From Symsagittifera roscoffensis (lineage: Eukaryota; Xenacoelomorpha; Acoela; Convolutidae), in the NCBI RefSeq assembly GCF_963678635.1, contig NW_026970992.1, forward strand, positions 64,001 through 124,000: a DNA stretch of 60,000 bases, written 5' to 3'. The notes under the pieces are model-generated. The model was not told the DNA's origin. It searched no databases and saw nothing but the letters and a program-made list of their open reading frames with translations. Positions 1 through 11,263 of the stretch are shown one piece after another. The position numbers were made by a program, and so were the translations under genes. Every line of letters begins with the position of its first letter. Position 1 is the first letter of the stretch.

Positions 1-503
1 ATTGAAAAAATGTGTAGGATTTTTGTATTCGGGTGTGTCTTTGTTTTTTTTGTCTTCAAATAATCATCGGAATGGTCGAGAAAAACCGGTTTGAATTTTT
101 AGATTTGTCGCCTAATTTCGAGCTAATTAGGTGGGCGTGCAGGCTTACAATAGCTTACTTAAGCTTAAATTAAGCCGTGAAATTTTTATTTTACTCGAGT
201 TAAGCTCGTTTTTTGAGTTTTTTAGCGCCATTTTGGAATCAAATCTGCAGAATAAAAATAGAAAAAACTGTTTTCCAATTGGCCTATTTGACTATGAATG
301 TCGCGTTTGCCTATTTTTTTTGTTCACATTTTTTAATCACACCAAACAAAAAACGACACTAATTTGAAAAGAATTGTATTTTTTAAGACTATGGTCCAAA
401 CATTCTGTGCTACTTCCACAGCAACTGGCTATCCTTGATTTGTATGAACTCATAACTATTGAATTAAAGTTTGATGTATTGTGTTTTTTTTGTGTGTGTG
501 TAG

Positions 504-2460
504 TGGTAAGCGGTTCTGCATTCTGGCCAGCATTGGCATTGGACTCTGTCTGCTGGCCCTCCTGCTCATCCTCTGTCTGGAGAGATACTCGTGGGAGATA
601 CAGTACATTGTCCCACTTGCAATATTCTTAATCGGTGAGAGACAAAAACAAATTAACAACAACTACTCAAGTTCTTTTTGTCGAAGATTATTAGTCACAG
701 CCACGTATATTTCTTTTTTGCCTAAAAACAGCTTTCAATTTGGTTATGATTAAACAGCTCCTTAAAACAAAAAATTTCCGTCACCTTCTTCGAAAGTCGG
801 AAAAACAAGACTTTTCCTATCAAGGTGAGGCTCAAAAATTTTCAAAATTTTTTCAACCTATTTTTTCCAGCTCGAGCAAGTTGATTTTCTGAGCTCTCCC
901 AAGCCACTATAAAGACCTTAATTTGACAAAATTTTCTGCGCCGCAGACAAATTTTTGAAAAAAGGCCAAAAAAGGCGTTTTTAGGCACTTTTTAGAAAGT
1001 TTCGACAAAAAAATGCACTTTGGCGCGCGCTCCTCTCGCAAAAATAGAAAAATTTGAAAGTCAGTCAGTCAAAAATGTATATCTCAAAGGGGGGACTATC
1101 AAAGGGGACACCCTGTAGGTCGGCGAATCCCTGAGGGGGGGAGGAGCACCCCTAAGTCCGCTACTGCTTAGGGGTGCCTGAAATACATTAAGGTGTAAAG
1201 GTTCGATAATGTTTCAAGAAAAAAGAATAATACAAAATTTGAATAAATTTTTTTTGAAATTTTTTCGTTCGCACTCCAAACTGATTGCAAAAGTAGAAAC
1301 GATATGCTTCATTTTGTTTTAAAACATTATTTGGATGAATTCGATTAAGTGGCGTACCTTTACTCATTTGGGAATAAATTCTGAGCTCGATCTATTCTCT
1401 GCATTACTACGCGCAAAAGGCAAAAATTGGAAAATTCGCCAGCTTTTATTAGCTCAAATTTGAAACCAAAAACTTTCAAGAAAAATAACCGGGAAATATC
1501 TTTCTTTAAAATTGATCTGAAGGCAAAAATATCTTTTAGATGATATGAAAAAAAATTCGCCAAAAATTTAGGGACTCAACCCCCTCATCACTCAAAAGAT
1601 CCGCAACCCCCTCATCACTCAAAAATCCCCCATTGGTACTAGCTGTAAGAAATCCATTTTCGGTCGACTGAACTGACAATATAAAGTTATTTTAAAGAGT
1701 GAGCGCGCGCCGAAAAAAAAGTACAATTTTTCTAATAAATCCGACTGTTTGAAAAAGCATCTCGTGAATCAACTGTGCCATCTAACACTAATCACCTGTG
1801 TTATTAGTTTGAATGTATAACTTAGGCAAAATTTTAAAAAGTATTGTCTGTTACTGTGCAAGCAACACAGATTGTTCCGACGATGTTCATAAGAACTACG
1901 AAAAAAAGTCTTCAAAATATTCAATTTTTCAAATTAGTGTCGTTTTTGTACGTGGTGTGATGATAAAACTGTACACATGCATATAAAGCTAGTAACATAA
2001 GGCAAAAATGACAACGTTTGGAGAAAAAAAATTTTAAGCCTAAATAACCAATTTCACAAAATGTCAATACGTTATTTGGTCGAAATTAGACAAAAACCAA
2101 AATTTTCAAACCGGTTTTTCTCGACAGTGGGAATTTTTTTGGAAATTTTTGAATTCCATTTGAATCAGTTTTGAATGGGTTGTTATATGATATATCACTC
2201 AACTCAGTCCGATTATTTGTCGTAACTGATTTTGCGTAGAAAACAAAAAAAAAAGAAAAACTAAAACACACCCGAATACAAAGTTTCTCCCCATTTGCAA
2301 TGGTCGGAACAATAAACTGCAATAAAAATTATCCAAGAACCTTTAGTTGTTTTAAGGTCTCAATCAAAATCTCAACTTCCTGAATTTTTTTTCGATTCAT
2401 CAATTTTTAGGTCTCTGCTTTGGAGTGGCTGCAATTCTGACACTGTTTGACGTCTGCTGA
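504..2460 (+). CDS. small two-pass membrane protein, last two exons (left copy)
   Basis: Exon 504-634 follows a pyrimidine/GT-rich tract ending in TAG and ends at a GTGAGA donor. The terminal exon 2411-2460 follows TTTTTAG and ends in TGA. The split codon (G|GT, Gly) joins the exons in one frame across a 1776-bp intron. The visible tail is about 60 residues. It starts with Lys-Arg, then a strongly hydrophobic helix (CILASIGIGLCLLALL...), a short charged loop with ERYSWEIQ, a second hydrophobic helix, and it ends FDVC. Exons are GC-rich against AT-rich flanks. Upstream exons lie beyond the window edge. The family is not recognised. The KR-plus-helix start resembles the tails at 34 kb and 52.9 kb. 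Confidence 0.72.
821..1166. mobile_element. hAT-like MITE, degenerate copy (left arm)
   Basis: Its end CTAAGTCCGCTACTG is the reverse complement of CAGTAGCGGACTTAG, a decayed form of the CAGGGGCGGATYTAG terminus of the intact MITEs at 24662 and 27894. The interior shares the GCGCGC(T)CC block and the sequence about 'gggggactatcaaagggg'. No target duplication is visible, so it is an old insertion, shared by both arms. Confidence 0.6.
1577..1624. repeat. two-copy 27-bp tandem repeat
   Basis: CAACCCCCTCATCACTCAAA occurs twice with a 27-bp period (1577 and 1604). The mirrored pair is at about 21473-21520. It lies in the intron of the two-pass membrane gene. Confidence 0.7.
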
Positions 2461-3289
2461 GAGGAAAACCAAATTTTTACCTGATATCAAAGTTCATGAT
2501 GTCAGAAAAAGACCATCATTTTCATAATCAATTCGCTCTAAAGTCAATTGAACTAAAAATGGTTTAACAAAACTAAACTTGCTGGCTGATAAAAGTGAAT
2601 CCGTTTATATGATATTGTAATACTTTCAAAATTGTAAAAATCAGATAAAACGTTTTCCCAGAAACTTTCTTACAAGTTTTTCTTTTCCAGATTGCGGCCC
2701 ACCAATTAATTGACTGTATTCGCTGCATATACTTCAACAGAATATGGCACATTTCGCCCCACGCACATTCCGCCCCACTTAAAATCAGCGGCATATTTAG
2801 CCCTTCACACGCTTCGCTCATCGTATTTTTAAACACGTGGGGGCTAAATGTGAGGGGGCGAAAATTTATTTTTTAGCGTGTTCAACCTGTTTGTTAAAAT
2901 TGAAAAGACCTGGGCTTAAAATGTGAGGAATCTAATTTTGCATTTATGCAATTAGGTTTAGAAATTCAGTAGGCTGTGAGTTATGCAGAAAAAACTGCAA
3001 ATTTTGCAGGAAATGTCGAAGAAACTTTTAAAAATTAAATTTCACTATAATCCATTATACTGGTTTTTGAATGGATTATAATCGAGGTAATTTCTCTAAG
3101 AAAAGTGGATTATAAAAGAAAAAAATTGGTTGCATGGTCCTAAAGTGTAATCATAATCGATTTTAAGGGCAAGATTTTTGACCACGAAAATTGATTTTCT
3201 TCGATTATCATCCACTGGAACCTGCATTCACAATGGCTTTTTTTTCAGTATCATCAAAACGCGTAGTAAAAATAGTGACTTCAAGAAAG
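2461..3289. other. non-coding, shared by both arms
   Basis: There is no supportable gene. A cluster of 'catttcgccccac/cattccgccccac/tttagccc' motifs lies at about 2745-2870 (mirror at about 20230-20350). A run of 'ggattataatcga/gtaatcataatcgat' motifs lies at about 3045-3230 (mirror at about 19860-20045), next to the truncated Gypsy end. It could be remains of a MITE, but no clean termini are seen. Confidence 0.5.
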
Positions 3290-3405
3290 GTTATTTTGCT
3301 AGTAGTTTACTTTTGAAACATTCGCTACTGCGTTTTTTATGGCATCAAACACGACTGTGTGCTCATCCCCCCACTCAAATTTCTTTACCGGTAGTTTCAT
3401 GTTTT

Positions 3406-3792
3406 TCAGCTTTTTCTTTTGATTCTCCTTTTTGAGATTTTTCTTTCTCCTTTCACATTCTCCTCCACCGCGTTGGGTATGAATTTAGCTGGATTTATAC
3501 GACCCAGAAATGATCTTAATTGCTTTAGCTCTAAGGGATTTAGATTTTGTATCGCTTCAGTTTTAGTAAACTTTGGACTGACCCCTGACTCCGAAAGGTA
3601 ATGTACCAACCAGTTCACCTGGTTTTTGAAGAATTCGCTTTTCGAAATCTTTAATGCCAGATTTTCATCATCCAATTTTTTCAGTATCGTTTCTACTAAT
3701 TTTTCATGTTCGGTTTCACTACCTTTCGACACAATGAGAATGTCGTCCAAAAAACAAAAAATATTTTTTGCGTGGTTAATAGTTTTGTTCAT
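3406..3792 (-). pseudogene. Gypsy RT catalytic box to thumb
   Basis: The frame contains FLDDILIVSK, the Ty3/Gypsy form of the RT YxDD box (F-x-D-D). It is followed by the expected connecting helix region and the LRSFLG motif of the thumb/tether. The preceding fingers/palm part (3800-4057) is out of frame. In the right arm this segment is more damaged (stops and a deletion near 19568). In a live element the product would copy the RNA genome into DNA; here it is a remnant. Confidence 0.75.
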
Positions 3793-4057
3793 AGCTTTTT
3801 GAAATTCGTGGCATGTCTGCTATTCCATAGAACCACCCTGTAAGGAATCTATACGTCCCGATAGCCTTTCCACCATCGATATTGAAGTTTCACTGCTTAG
3901 CTTTGTCTGCAGTCAGTTTTAACTGGCTATAGGCGTACTTTAAATCTTACACTGTGAAGTAAAATGTGCCCTCTTTGTTTTCTGTAACTATTTGGCTGAC
4001 CCCAAATATGAGTTCATCTACATTGGGCATTTGGTACTTATTTTAGCATTTGTTTTT

Positions 4058-4600
4058 TCAACCTTCTGACTGCTGGCAAATGAGCACGTAAAACCTGGAT
4101 AGTTCTCTTGGAGCTGGTTTTTGTGTGGTGGCGATCCCCACTTGTCCTTGTAAGTCCAATCCCATTATGCATCTGTTTTTACGTTCCGTCACCAGAAAAG
4201 TGCCTCCTTTCACCTCCCAGCCTGCCGAACGAAGATTTGTCTTCAATGCCCCTAATACACAGATTGGTTGTTTATTGTAGTCGACGAACTGGGTAGCCAA
4301 GTTCAGTTTATCGGACGGAATGAACCTTGCTTTGTTTGATTCATCGATTATTTCTTTTGTCGTCGCCCAATTTAAGAAAGAGACTGGACTTCCGGTATCT
4401 ACCGTCAGTTGTATGATTTGACTATATATTCTCACCATGGCCTTTGGTGATTTTACTCTGTTCGACGTTGGGTCTCGGAGTAAGTCAATTTTTTGAACTC
4501 TTATCTTTTCCCCATTTAACCTATCATTGCTTTCGTTAATTTGATCGCTTACGTATTTCGAGATTCTTTCGTTCTCCGGCCGGTGTGTTTGTATTGACAT
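4058..4600 (-). pseudogene. Gypsy retropepsin-like protease region (left)
   Basis: The segment includes VDTGSPVSFLN, the D-T-G active-site signature of retroviral-type aspartic proteases, then a glycine-rich second half with IMGLDLQG, typical of the protease C-terminal psi loop. The frame ends in a stop at 4058 just before the RT part. The right-arm equivalent continues in frame into RT. Confidence 0.75.
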
Positions 4601-5029
4601 TACTTCAAAATCACGACATGAGCCGAAGTTTTCTCATAAAAGGTCACATTCCTCTTCTGATCTTTCGGATTCTTCCGTGACTTCACTCACTTGCTGAGAA
4701 CTACGCATTTTTGCAAAGTGGTTGGGTTTTCCGCAATTCTTACAAGTTTTGCCCAGTACCGAAGAGCTTTTTAGATGTCCCTGGTCAAATGCTCTTCCGC
4801 GTCTTTTACATGGTTTTGTTTTCCCATTGGAGTTTCTGTTGTTATTTTGTCGTTTATTCGCTTCCCTCTTATATTGTTGATTTTTTTTCCTGTTGAGTTC
4901 CTGCTTAACAGGAAAAAAACATCACTGGTTCTTGTTTTATTCTCACCCCAGAAATGTAGTTGTTGCCCGTTCCTACTGTTGAGTCTCGAGAGTTGTGTCT
5001 TAAAACATGTTAAAACTTTGTCAGAGCGT

Positions 5030-6960
5030 TGAAAGAAAAAAAGAACAACAGAAGATCAAAACTAGCGTCCTTGTTGCGGAATTCGCTTACAATTCACTAA
5101 ATACACAGTTTGGCCTCGTAATGCTGCTGTTAATTTGAATGGTTAAGTTGGTTAAGATTCCTTCCGCAATTTCAGGTTGTGTTTGGCAAGTAATTTCGTT
5201 TTTGGCTCCTGTTAGCAATGGGTTTCTCTGTGTTTGATTTTTTAAACATGAATGCGGAACTTTGCAGCTGGGAGAACTATTGTGCTGGACGCTCTGCTTT
5301 TTGCATCAATATCGGTGCTGGTTATGGCTGAATGGTTGCATATAGAGATGCTAGCAAAAATGTTGTATGATTGGGTTGTCATGTGTGTGTATGTCCTCCG
5401 TATGACTGCAGTTGTAGGTGTTCTGAGTGTTCTTGCAACTGTATGACATCGGAGAGTAAAGATGATTTGTAAAATCGTTGTTTTATTCTCAATGCGCGTT
5501 TCGTTCTTTTTTAAAAAGTTTTGAGAATAATATCTATCTGTAAACCGTGGTTATCAATTGGAGATTTTCGTTTGAAGTGTTGCTAAGAAGCCTAGATGGC
5601 TTGCTAAGTGTTGCTAAGGTTGAGGCGATGGCTTCTTTCTTTCGGACATCTGGGTTCTCAATTTTTTAAACTTTCTACCTGGTGCATCTGTTCTGATGTC
5701 GTGGATTTAAAAGCGCTTGTGGGAGCGCGCTTATCGGATTTTGTCGTTTTTAATTATTTTCATCAAAACATTCTTCAGGAAAAAACACATTCTAGCAAAG
5801 TCAAACCCTGGAGCCATCACTGGCCAGGTAAAAGCCTTGTTATCACAAGTTTTTTAAGCAAAATTTAAAATAAGTGAATGCCTACAATCCTTGCTGAACG
5901 TTAAAAAAGGAGGTAGCCAACAGGAAGGTACGAAATACTTTTCCATATCAGCTACCAGTGAGCAAGCAACAGAGAGGATGAAAATACCATAACATACGCG
6001 AGAAACCTGGAAGCAAAAAAATCAAACAACATCTACAAATACCCATAAAAAACATCTTAAAGCACGCAAAAGCGCAAGTTGATAACATATTAGGATATTT
6101 GAAAAAGTAATATTGATATAACAATTTGGACAAAACTTTAATATTAAAAACCAGCAGAGCATCAGAAATGTTTACCGTTTAGTCGATATACTACAAAATG
6201 AAGTAAAATCCACGCCGAGATACCAACAAAAGCTTCCTGCTATCTATTGGTTACTACTTGGGTGATCCAATTACTTGGGTCTCCACCTAACCAAGGAAAA
6301 CCAAGTTATTTTGAGCGCATCTGAGTAAAAAAGAAACCCGATTTGAAACGACGCGATTGCGACTTTTTGTTTTTCCGTAAACGGGATTTTGGATCTCATG
6401 CATTCATTTTATTGAAAACTCCGAAAATCCCCTTTTCCAAAAGATAGTTATTTTTCGGCATTTTATCGTTTCGTAAAAAAAATCATTTCCTGTTTCGAAC
6501 TTTCCTGTTTGCATTTTTTCTGTACAATCTAAGTAAACATCTGAAGAACTTTTAATTTTGTTTAAAAAAAGGCGAATATTATTTTTACAATTAAAGATTG
6601 TGAAGCAGTTGTTGAGCATGTTGTTTGGGTCTCTCTTGTCTTAATGTGAATATAATTGTACTTCCTTTGTCTCGTTTTAAATTGTGTTTGTAGATGCGCT
6701 TTCCTCTCGTTGTTTCTGGAAAATTGTCGTCCCTTTGTATCCTTGCTTTGAGTGTAGCCTAAAAATTACTATAACACGGAAACAACAAAAAAAATCATTT
6801 AATTTCGAATTTACCATTAAAAAAATCAAGTTTTTTTCCCCTCATAAACATTTAAATATTTTTGAAACAAAAGTAAACATTTTAACAAATATAAATTGAA
6901 AAAAAAACTGAAAAAAAAAACATTCGAAGTTTTTTTTTCTAACTTCACTTTGAAGTAAAA
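5030..6960. other. left-arm spacer with probable BEL-2 5' LTR and leader
   Basis: There is no convincing gene. At 5043-5130 the plus strand can be read as a short integrase-like piece (see 16594-16824). From about 5578 (TGTTGCTAAG) to the BEL-2 first frame at 6961 the DNA is non-coding and probably contains the BEL-2 5' LTR, as BEL LTRs often start TGTTG. The 3' LTR is not in the window, so the borders cannot be set. About 230 bp at 6703-6930 are absent from the right arm, where the flanks join near 15090. Confidence 0.45.
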
Positions 6961-7368
6961 ATGAATAAGAGGCAAAAAAAACGTCCGAAACGGAACAAGC
7001 GCCGTCCTTATCTACGGCTCTCAACAACTATGGACGATACCAATACCAACAAATCGTCGACGTCGACAATAACTGCAAAAATTGCCTCCAGCAAATTCAG
7101 GCTGGCTAGAATTGAAATGAGCCGGTCTATGGAGTTCTTACAGTCACAGATAGAAAGAGGGACCCATATTAGTTCTTTGAAGACTTTGGCGCAGAAAACA
7201 GAAGACCGATTAGAACAAATGAAAGTAATAGCAACCGAAGTGTTCGCAAATGGATCTTCGGAAGACAACGACGACGCTATGGAGATATATGCATGTCTTT
7301 CACGACAACTTTTAGAGCTAACCCACAACGTCAACACTTTAAGACTTAACCAGCTGTTCTGGTTCTAA
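6961..7368 (+). CDS. BEL-2 first frame: basic N-terminal gag-like protein (left)
   Basis: 135 residues from an ATG. It opens with a very basic stretch (MNKRQKKRPKRNKRR), followed by a helical, Gln/Glu/Leu-rich segment likely to form a coiled coil. It occupies the position of a gag N-terminus: BEL-1 also starts gag with a helical segment. The frame is intact in both arms, with the same stop (7366-7368). The gag frame that follows is in the +1 frame and overlaps it by about 24 nt. A CTT-A-ACC sequence at 7345-7351 could allow a +1 shift; separate initiation is the alternative. Confidence 0.6.
   Translation: MNKRQKKRPKRNKRRPYLRLSTTMDDTNTNKSSTSTITAKIASSKFRLARIEMSRSMEFLQSQIERGTHISSLKTLAQKTEDRLEQMKVIATEVFANGSSEDNDDAMEIYACLSRQLLELTHNVNTLRLNQLFWF
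7345..7351 (+). promoter_or_regulatory. candidate +1 ribosomal frameshift site (BEL-2)
   Basis: Frame-1 codon CTT followed by AAC C. Skipping the A moves reading into ACC AGC TGT, the downstream gag frame. It resembles the Ty1 CUU-AGG-C heptamer in form. The upstream stop in the gag frame lies just before it and the first frame's stop at 7366 just after, so any shift must happen within about 24 nt. It is conserved in the right arm. Confidence 0.3.
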
Positions 7369-9418
7369 TACAATACACGTAAGCAAATCGACGCCTGTAA
7401 CCGGGCGACACCCCTTCGTCGAGGACACATATGCCGAAAATCACTTCACTCAGCCCTCTAGCAACCGCGTGAACAATTCATCTGATGGAGAGCCAATTAA
7501 CTTACAGAACGACATGCTACTTCACCGACACTCAGCCACCGACGTACCGCAAATATCTTTGAACCACTCTGCAAACGAATCATTGTCTAGAGAGTTCAAC
7601 TCTCTAACTTCTCAGTCAAGCGAAGAAAGCTTGGAACAAAAAAGGCTTACAGGATATGAACAAACTATTCAACCAACGAATCAACTACTACTAACATCAG
7701 TACCACAAGCATCGCAAGCCAATTTACATTTGAATCGAAGCCATGATTCGTTTCAGTTTTCAGCTCCAGCAGTCCATGCATATCTCCATGAAAAATTTTC
7801 ATTGGAATCTTCATTTGCTTATTCCAATCGTCAGCAACCAGGAAACGTTATACAAACATCAACTTCAAAGGAGAATAATTTCCATCTATCTCATCGGAAA
7901 AATTTAGAGCAGTATACATCTCCCCCTACTGTCATACAAGCGAATCGGAACCTGTTTGCTCAAAATCACTCGGTTGAACAGTTTCAAAAAACTTTAGATT
8001 TGAACAACCAGGTAGTGGATAATCATGGGAATAATAAAAAGCACCAGGTAGTGGATAGTCATGGGTATGATAAAAATCAATTAAACATTCTACATGCACA
8101 TCATTGTCGTGAACCGGTTTTCAACAACCTGATATCAACACACTGCGAACAGAATAGAGATGCGCGTAGAGAAAATCATTCAGGATACCTCATTCATCCT
8201 AACTACAACCAAACTCCACCGCATCTGCTAATGCAAAGTCATCCATGCAACCAGATAATGAACACCCATGGCAGTAAACGAAGCGAAACAAACAATATAC
8301 AGCCACAACAAAACTTTGATCAGGTTGTAAATTACCCAATTTCATCAAACAGTGAACAGAATAGAGATGCTTTTAGGGAAAACTATATATTCCTTATATA
8401 CCAATAATGCTAACTACAACCAAACGCGGCCCATTGCAACGGTTCAAAACCATCTCTACAACCAGATAAGGGATACTCATGTTGGTAACAGCTACCAAAC
8501 AAACAATCTACATGCACAACATCATCTTGATCAGGCTATAAATAACCCAATTTCATCAAACAGTCAACAAAATAGAGATCCATTTGGAGAAAATATTTCA
8601 AAATTTTTCAATTATCAGAACTACAACCAAGCTCAACCCATTCCAACAATGCACAGCACTGAAACTTACGCAAGTTTTTTACCCGGACAAGAAAAATTTG
8701 ATATAAGTTTTCTGTTAAACTTCCTCCAATTAGGCTACCTAACTACGACGGAGACCCGATGGCTTACCACAAATGGATAAACATGTTCCAGGCTACAGTT
8801 GACAGGAATCATACAATCAGTGACACTCACCGGATGACTTATCTACAGGGTTCGGTGTCAGGAAAAGCAAAAGCACTCATCAAAGGGTACTCATGTAACC
8901 CTGCTTTTTACAAAGCCGCACTGCAAAATCATTTTAGCGACTCAAACTATATTGTAAATGCTTTCATTCAGCAAATGGAAACTTGGCCGTCCTCAATTAG
9001 TAACAATCGTTCAGTTGTTTCATTTGCATCCTTTTCAAAACAGTTAGTTTGAACCTTCCAAAATTTGGGTTTTCAAGCAGACTTGCATTCTACAGCTTTA
9101 CACAAACTTATCAAAACTAAAGTTCCTGACAATTTACTTATGAAATGGACCGAATACGCTGTCCGTGAAAATGTTCAAAACAACAACGTACAATTGTTTC
9201 AGGAGTGGCTTGAAATACAAGCTAAAGCATTGGAAAGATTACAAGGGGAGCACTCATTTCTGGGGACGTCAGCGGTCAAAGATCAAGAATTTAAGACACA
9301 AAATCAAACGTCTTTGGGAAGTAAGCAAAACGCTAAAAACGCCAATATCCTTCCAAAAAATGCTTCAATTGTTCGCAGGAACATTTTTTGGCTCATTGCC
9401 CCCGCTACCAGAGTTTAG
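7349..9418 (+). pseudogene. BEL-2 gag, left copy (broken)
   Basis: Same protein as the intact right-arm frame at 12590-14536: a long Gln/Asn/His-rich N-terminal region, then a DUF1759-type gag core with YDGDPMAYHKW and a LxQMETWPSS motif. Against the right arm it has a 4-bp insertion near 8388, a 1-nt loss near 8701, and a TGA at 9050-9052 where the right arm has CGA. The frame opens upstream of a GTG at 7469, in the frame reached from the first BEL-2 frame by a +1 shift. Confidence 0.8.
9355..9361 (+). promoter_or_regulatory. candidate -1 frameshift slippery site A AAA AAT (left)
   Basis: In the gag frame the codons read CCA AAA AAT, giving the X XXY YYZ heptamer A AAA AAT. A -1 shift enters the frame encoding CFNCSQEHFLAHC, the nucleocapsid zinc knuckle, and pol. 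The gag frame alone stops at 9416-9418. The six-A run is identical in the right arm. Confidence 0.55.
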
Positions 9419-9627
9419 CACCAGTTGAGAAATACAATTTGGTAAAACAGCATGAGCTCTGCATAAATTGCTTAAGTTCTTGTCATTCAAAAAACAATTG
9501 CACTTCAAAGAGACGATGTCAGCAATGTAGAGGGTTCCATCATACTTCACTTCATGATCCATCTCGATTTACAAGCAAAAACAGTGCATCATATGCAGCA
9601 ATCGTCTCAGGAAAAAAACGAAAATGA
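9355..9627 (+). pseudogene. BEL-2 zinc-knuckle nucleocapsid region (left)
   Basis: The frame begins at the slippery site and carries a CX2CX3HX4C knuckle (CFNCSQEHFLAHC). Further Cys/His clusters follow (CINCLSS, CTSKRRCQQCRGFHH), the usual multi-knuckle array between gag and protease in BEL/Pao elements; it would bind nucleic acid. The frame ends at 9627 because of a seven-A run at about 9614-9620, where the right arm has six A and stays open. Confidence 0.75.
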
Positions 9628-9815
9628 TAAGGAGTTTACAACCGCAACCTCTAGCAGATACGGTCAGTCGCATAGCATTGACAAAAACACATACCATCAA
9701 CGAAAACAAGCGGAATGTGAAATTCATTTAAAAAAATGGAGGGTTTCTTGGTTCAGAGAAAGCAACATTTGAACGGTTACCCAACATTTGGTTCAAACAA
9801 TTACAGCTGATCCCA

Positions 9816-10595
9816 GTGTCGTTCGTCAATAATGGTAAAGTGTGTGACACTTACGCTCTCATTGACCCTGGCAGCCAATTTACTTTTATGCTTGATCAAA
9901 TTGCAGACTTCTTGGAAATCTCATCATCAGAAACAGCAAACATGTCTTTACAATATATAAATATCAACCATGAGATGCCGGTTGCAAAACTAGACAACAT
10001 CGTTAATTTAGCACCGTACAAACAAACGGGACAAACGTTTCCAATTCGTAAAGTTTATAAAACGCCATTTTTGAACATACCTCCTGCAGATGTTGCTCAT
10101 CTGAATGAAATCTGTCAGGGTTTTGAAGGTTTTAGACACATAAAATTTCCCAATATTGCTGGCGGAAGAATTGGAGCGCTACTTGGCGTTAATACGTTCT
10201 CTTATACGTACCCCATTCAAGTAATTGAAGCAAATGATTGCAGACCACACGGAATACAAACTCGACTGGGCTGGACAATTGCAGGAGAATATCACCAAAC
10301 AATTGCTCCCACACGATTGAATAAAGTGCGCAACAGACAAACTTCGGGATTTGTCTTCCACGTTACAAGAAAGTCAAATGAATTTGTTGAGCAACCATTG
10401 GACTATTTAGTTCAGCAATTCTGGAAAACTGAAGAAACAGGACAAAAAACAATAGAAAAGGAGTTTTATACCGAAAATAATTTGGCGGCACATCGAATCC
10501 TTGAAAACACAATACATCACAAGGGAGAAAGGTATGAAATTGGTTTACCGTGGAAGAATGAGACTCAATTAGAATGTAGAATAACTACTACATAG
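9816..10595 (+). pseudogene. BEL-2 aspartic protease (DUF1758 / peptidase A17 type)
   Basis: Near the start, YALIDPGSQFTFM matches the D-x-G-S active-site loop of Pao-type retropepsins. Later, GALLGVNTF and a GWTIAGE motif match the C-terminal half before RT. The frame ends near 10580 where reading must shift by one base to enter the RT frame, so the polyprotein is interrupted. There is no right-arm counterpart because that contig starts upstream of this point. Confidence 0.75.
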
Positions 10596-11263
10596 CCCGT
10601 AATCAACTAAAATCACTTGATCGCCGACTTGCTAAAAACAACAACCTACGAAATTTATACAAAGCAACCCTCGTAAATGACCTCGAAAAGAAACACGCAC
10701 GACCTGTAGAAATGAAAAGAATAAAGCCCTCGCGAATTTGGTATCTACCACATCACCCAGTACAAAACCCAAATAAACCAACAAAAATCAGAAGATTAGC
10801 CAACGCCGCATCTCTTTTTAAAGGCCAATCACTTAACAACAATCTCCTCACAGGTCCAGATCTACTCGCAAACCTAACAGGGATTCTGATGCGCTTCCGC
10901 AAACATTCTATCGGTCTTCTTGCCGATATTGAAGGGATGTTTATGCAAGTAAGTATTCGTGAAAAAGATAGGCCAGCCTTGCGTTTTCTCTGGAGCTATA
11001 ACGGAAAAGTTCATCAGTATGAATACACGCGGTTAATATTTGGAGCCACATGTTCCCCATTCTGCGCTATTTATGCATCACAAAAATGCGCTTTGGACAA
11101 CAAAGACTCGTTTCCTCTGGCTTATGATGCAATTCTAAACAGTTTTTACATGGATGACTACATTGCCTCAGTACCGACGTTAGGTGAAGCACAATGCGTT
11201 TCAAGAGAAAACAGGGAGTCTTTAAAACCAGGTGGTTTTTCGTCTCACCAAGTTCTTATCTAA
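10577..11263 (+). pseudogene. BEL-2 reverse transcriptase
   Basis: The frame contains WYLPHHPV, then LLADIEGMFMQV (first catalytic Asp, the D-I-E-G-M-F form typical of BEL/Pao) and FGATCSPF. The active-site box FYMDDYI is at about 11148-11162. The frame breaks just after, at about 11250; the connection region continues in another frame. All three catalytic aspartates are present, so the loss of function comes from frame breaks rather than active-site change. Confidence 0.8.

Larger units (their letters stand above)
3290..4990 (-). mobile_element. Gypsy-type LTR retrotransposon fragment (left arm)
   Basis: On the minus strand, from high to low coordinates: a protease frame (4058-4600), RT remains, and an RT thumb frame (3406-3792). 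The start of an RNase H-like segment continues to about 3290, and there the element stops; no integrase follows. Relative to the right arm, about 1.1 kb holding LTR, leader and gag has been deleted at about 4980. The element is dead. Confidence 0.75.
1..9692. repeat. left arm of ~10 kb inverted duplication
   Basis: This stretch reappears reverse-complemented at 12317-23115: position 1 pairs with 23115 and 9692 with 12317. Shared landmarks in mirrored order are the two membrane-protein exons, a MITE, a Gypsy fragment and the BEL-2 5' half. The arms differ in length mainly because the left arm lacks about 1.1 kb of Gypsy LTR and gag present at about 16850-17955. The left arm in turn carries an extra ~230 bp at about 6703-6930. 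The homology may continue to the left of the window. Confidence 0.93.

Noticed and set aside
5608-5868. 86-codon frame in the left arm (mirror at 15987-16214)
   Set aside because: Its length and end are not kept in the other arm, and it lies in probable LTR sequence.
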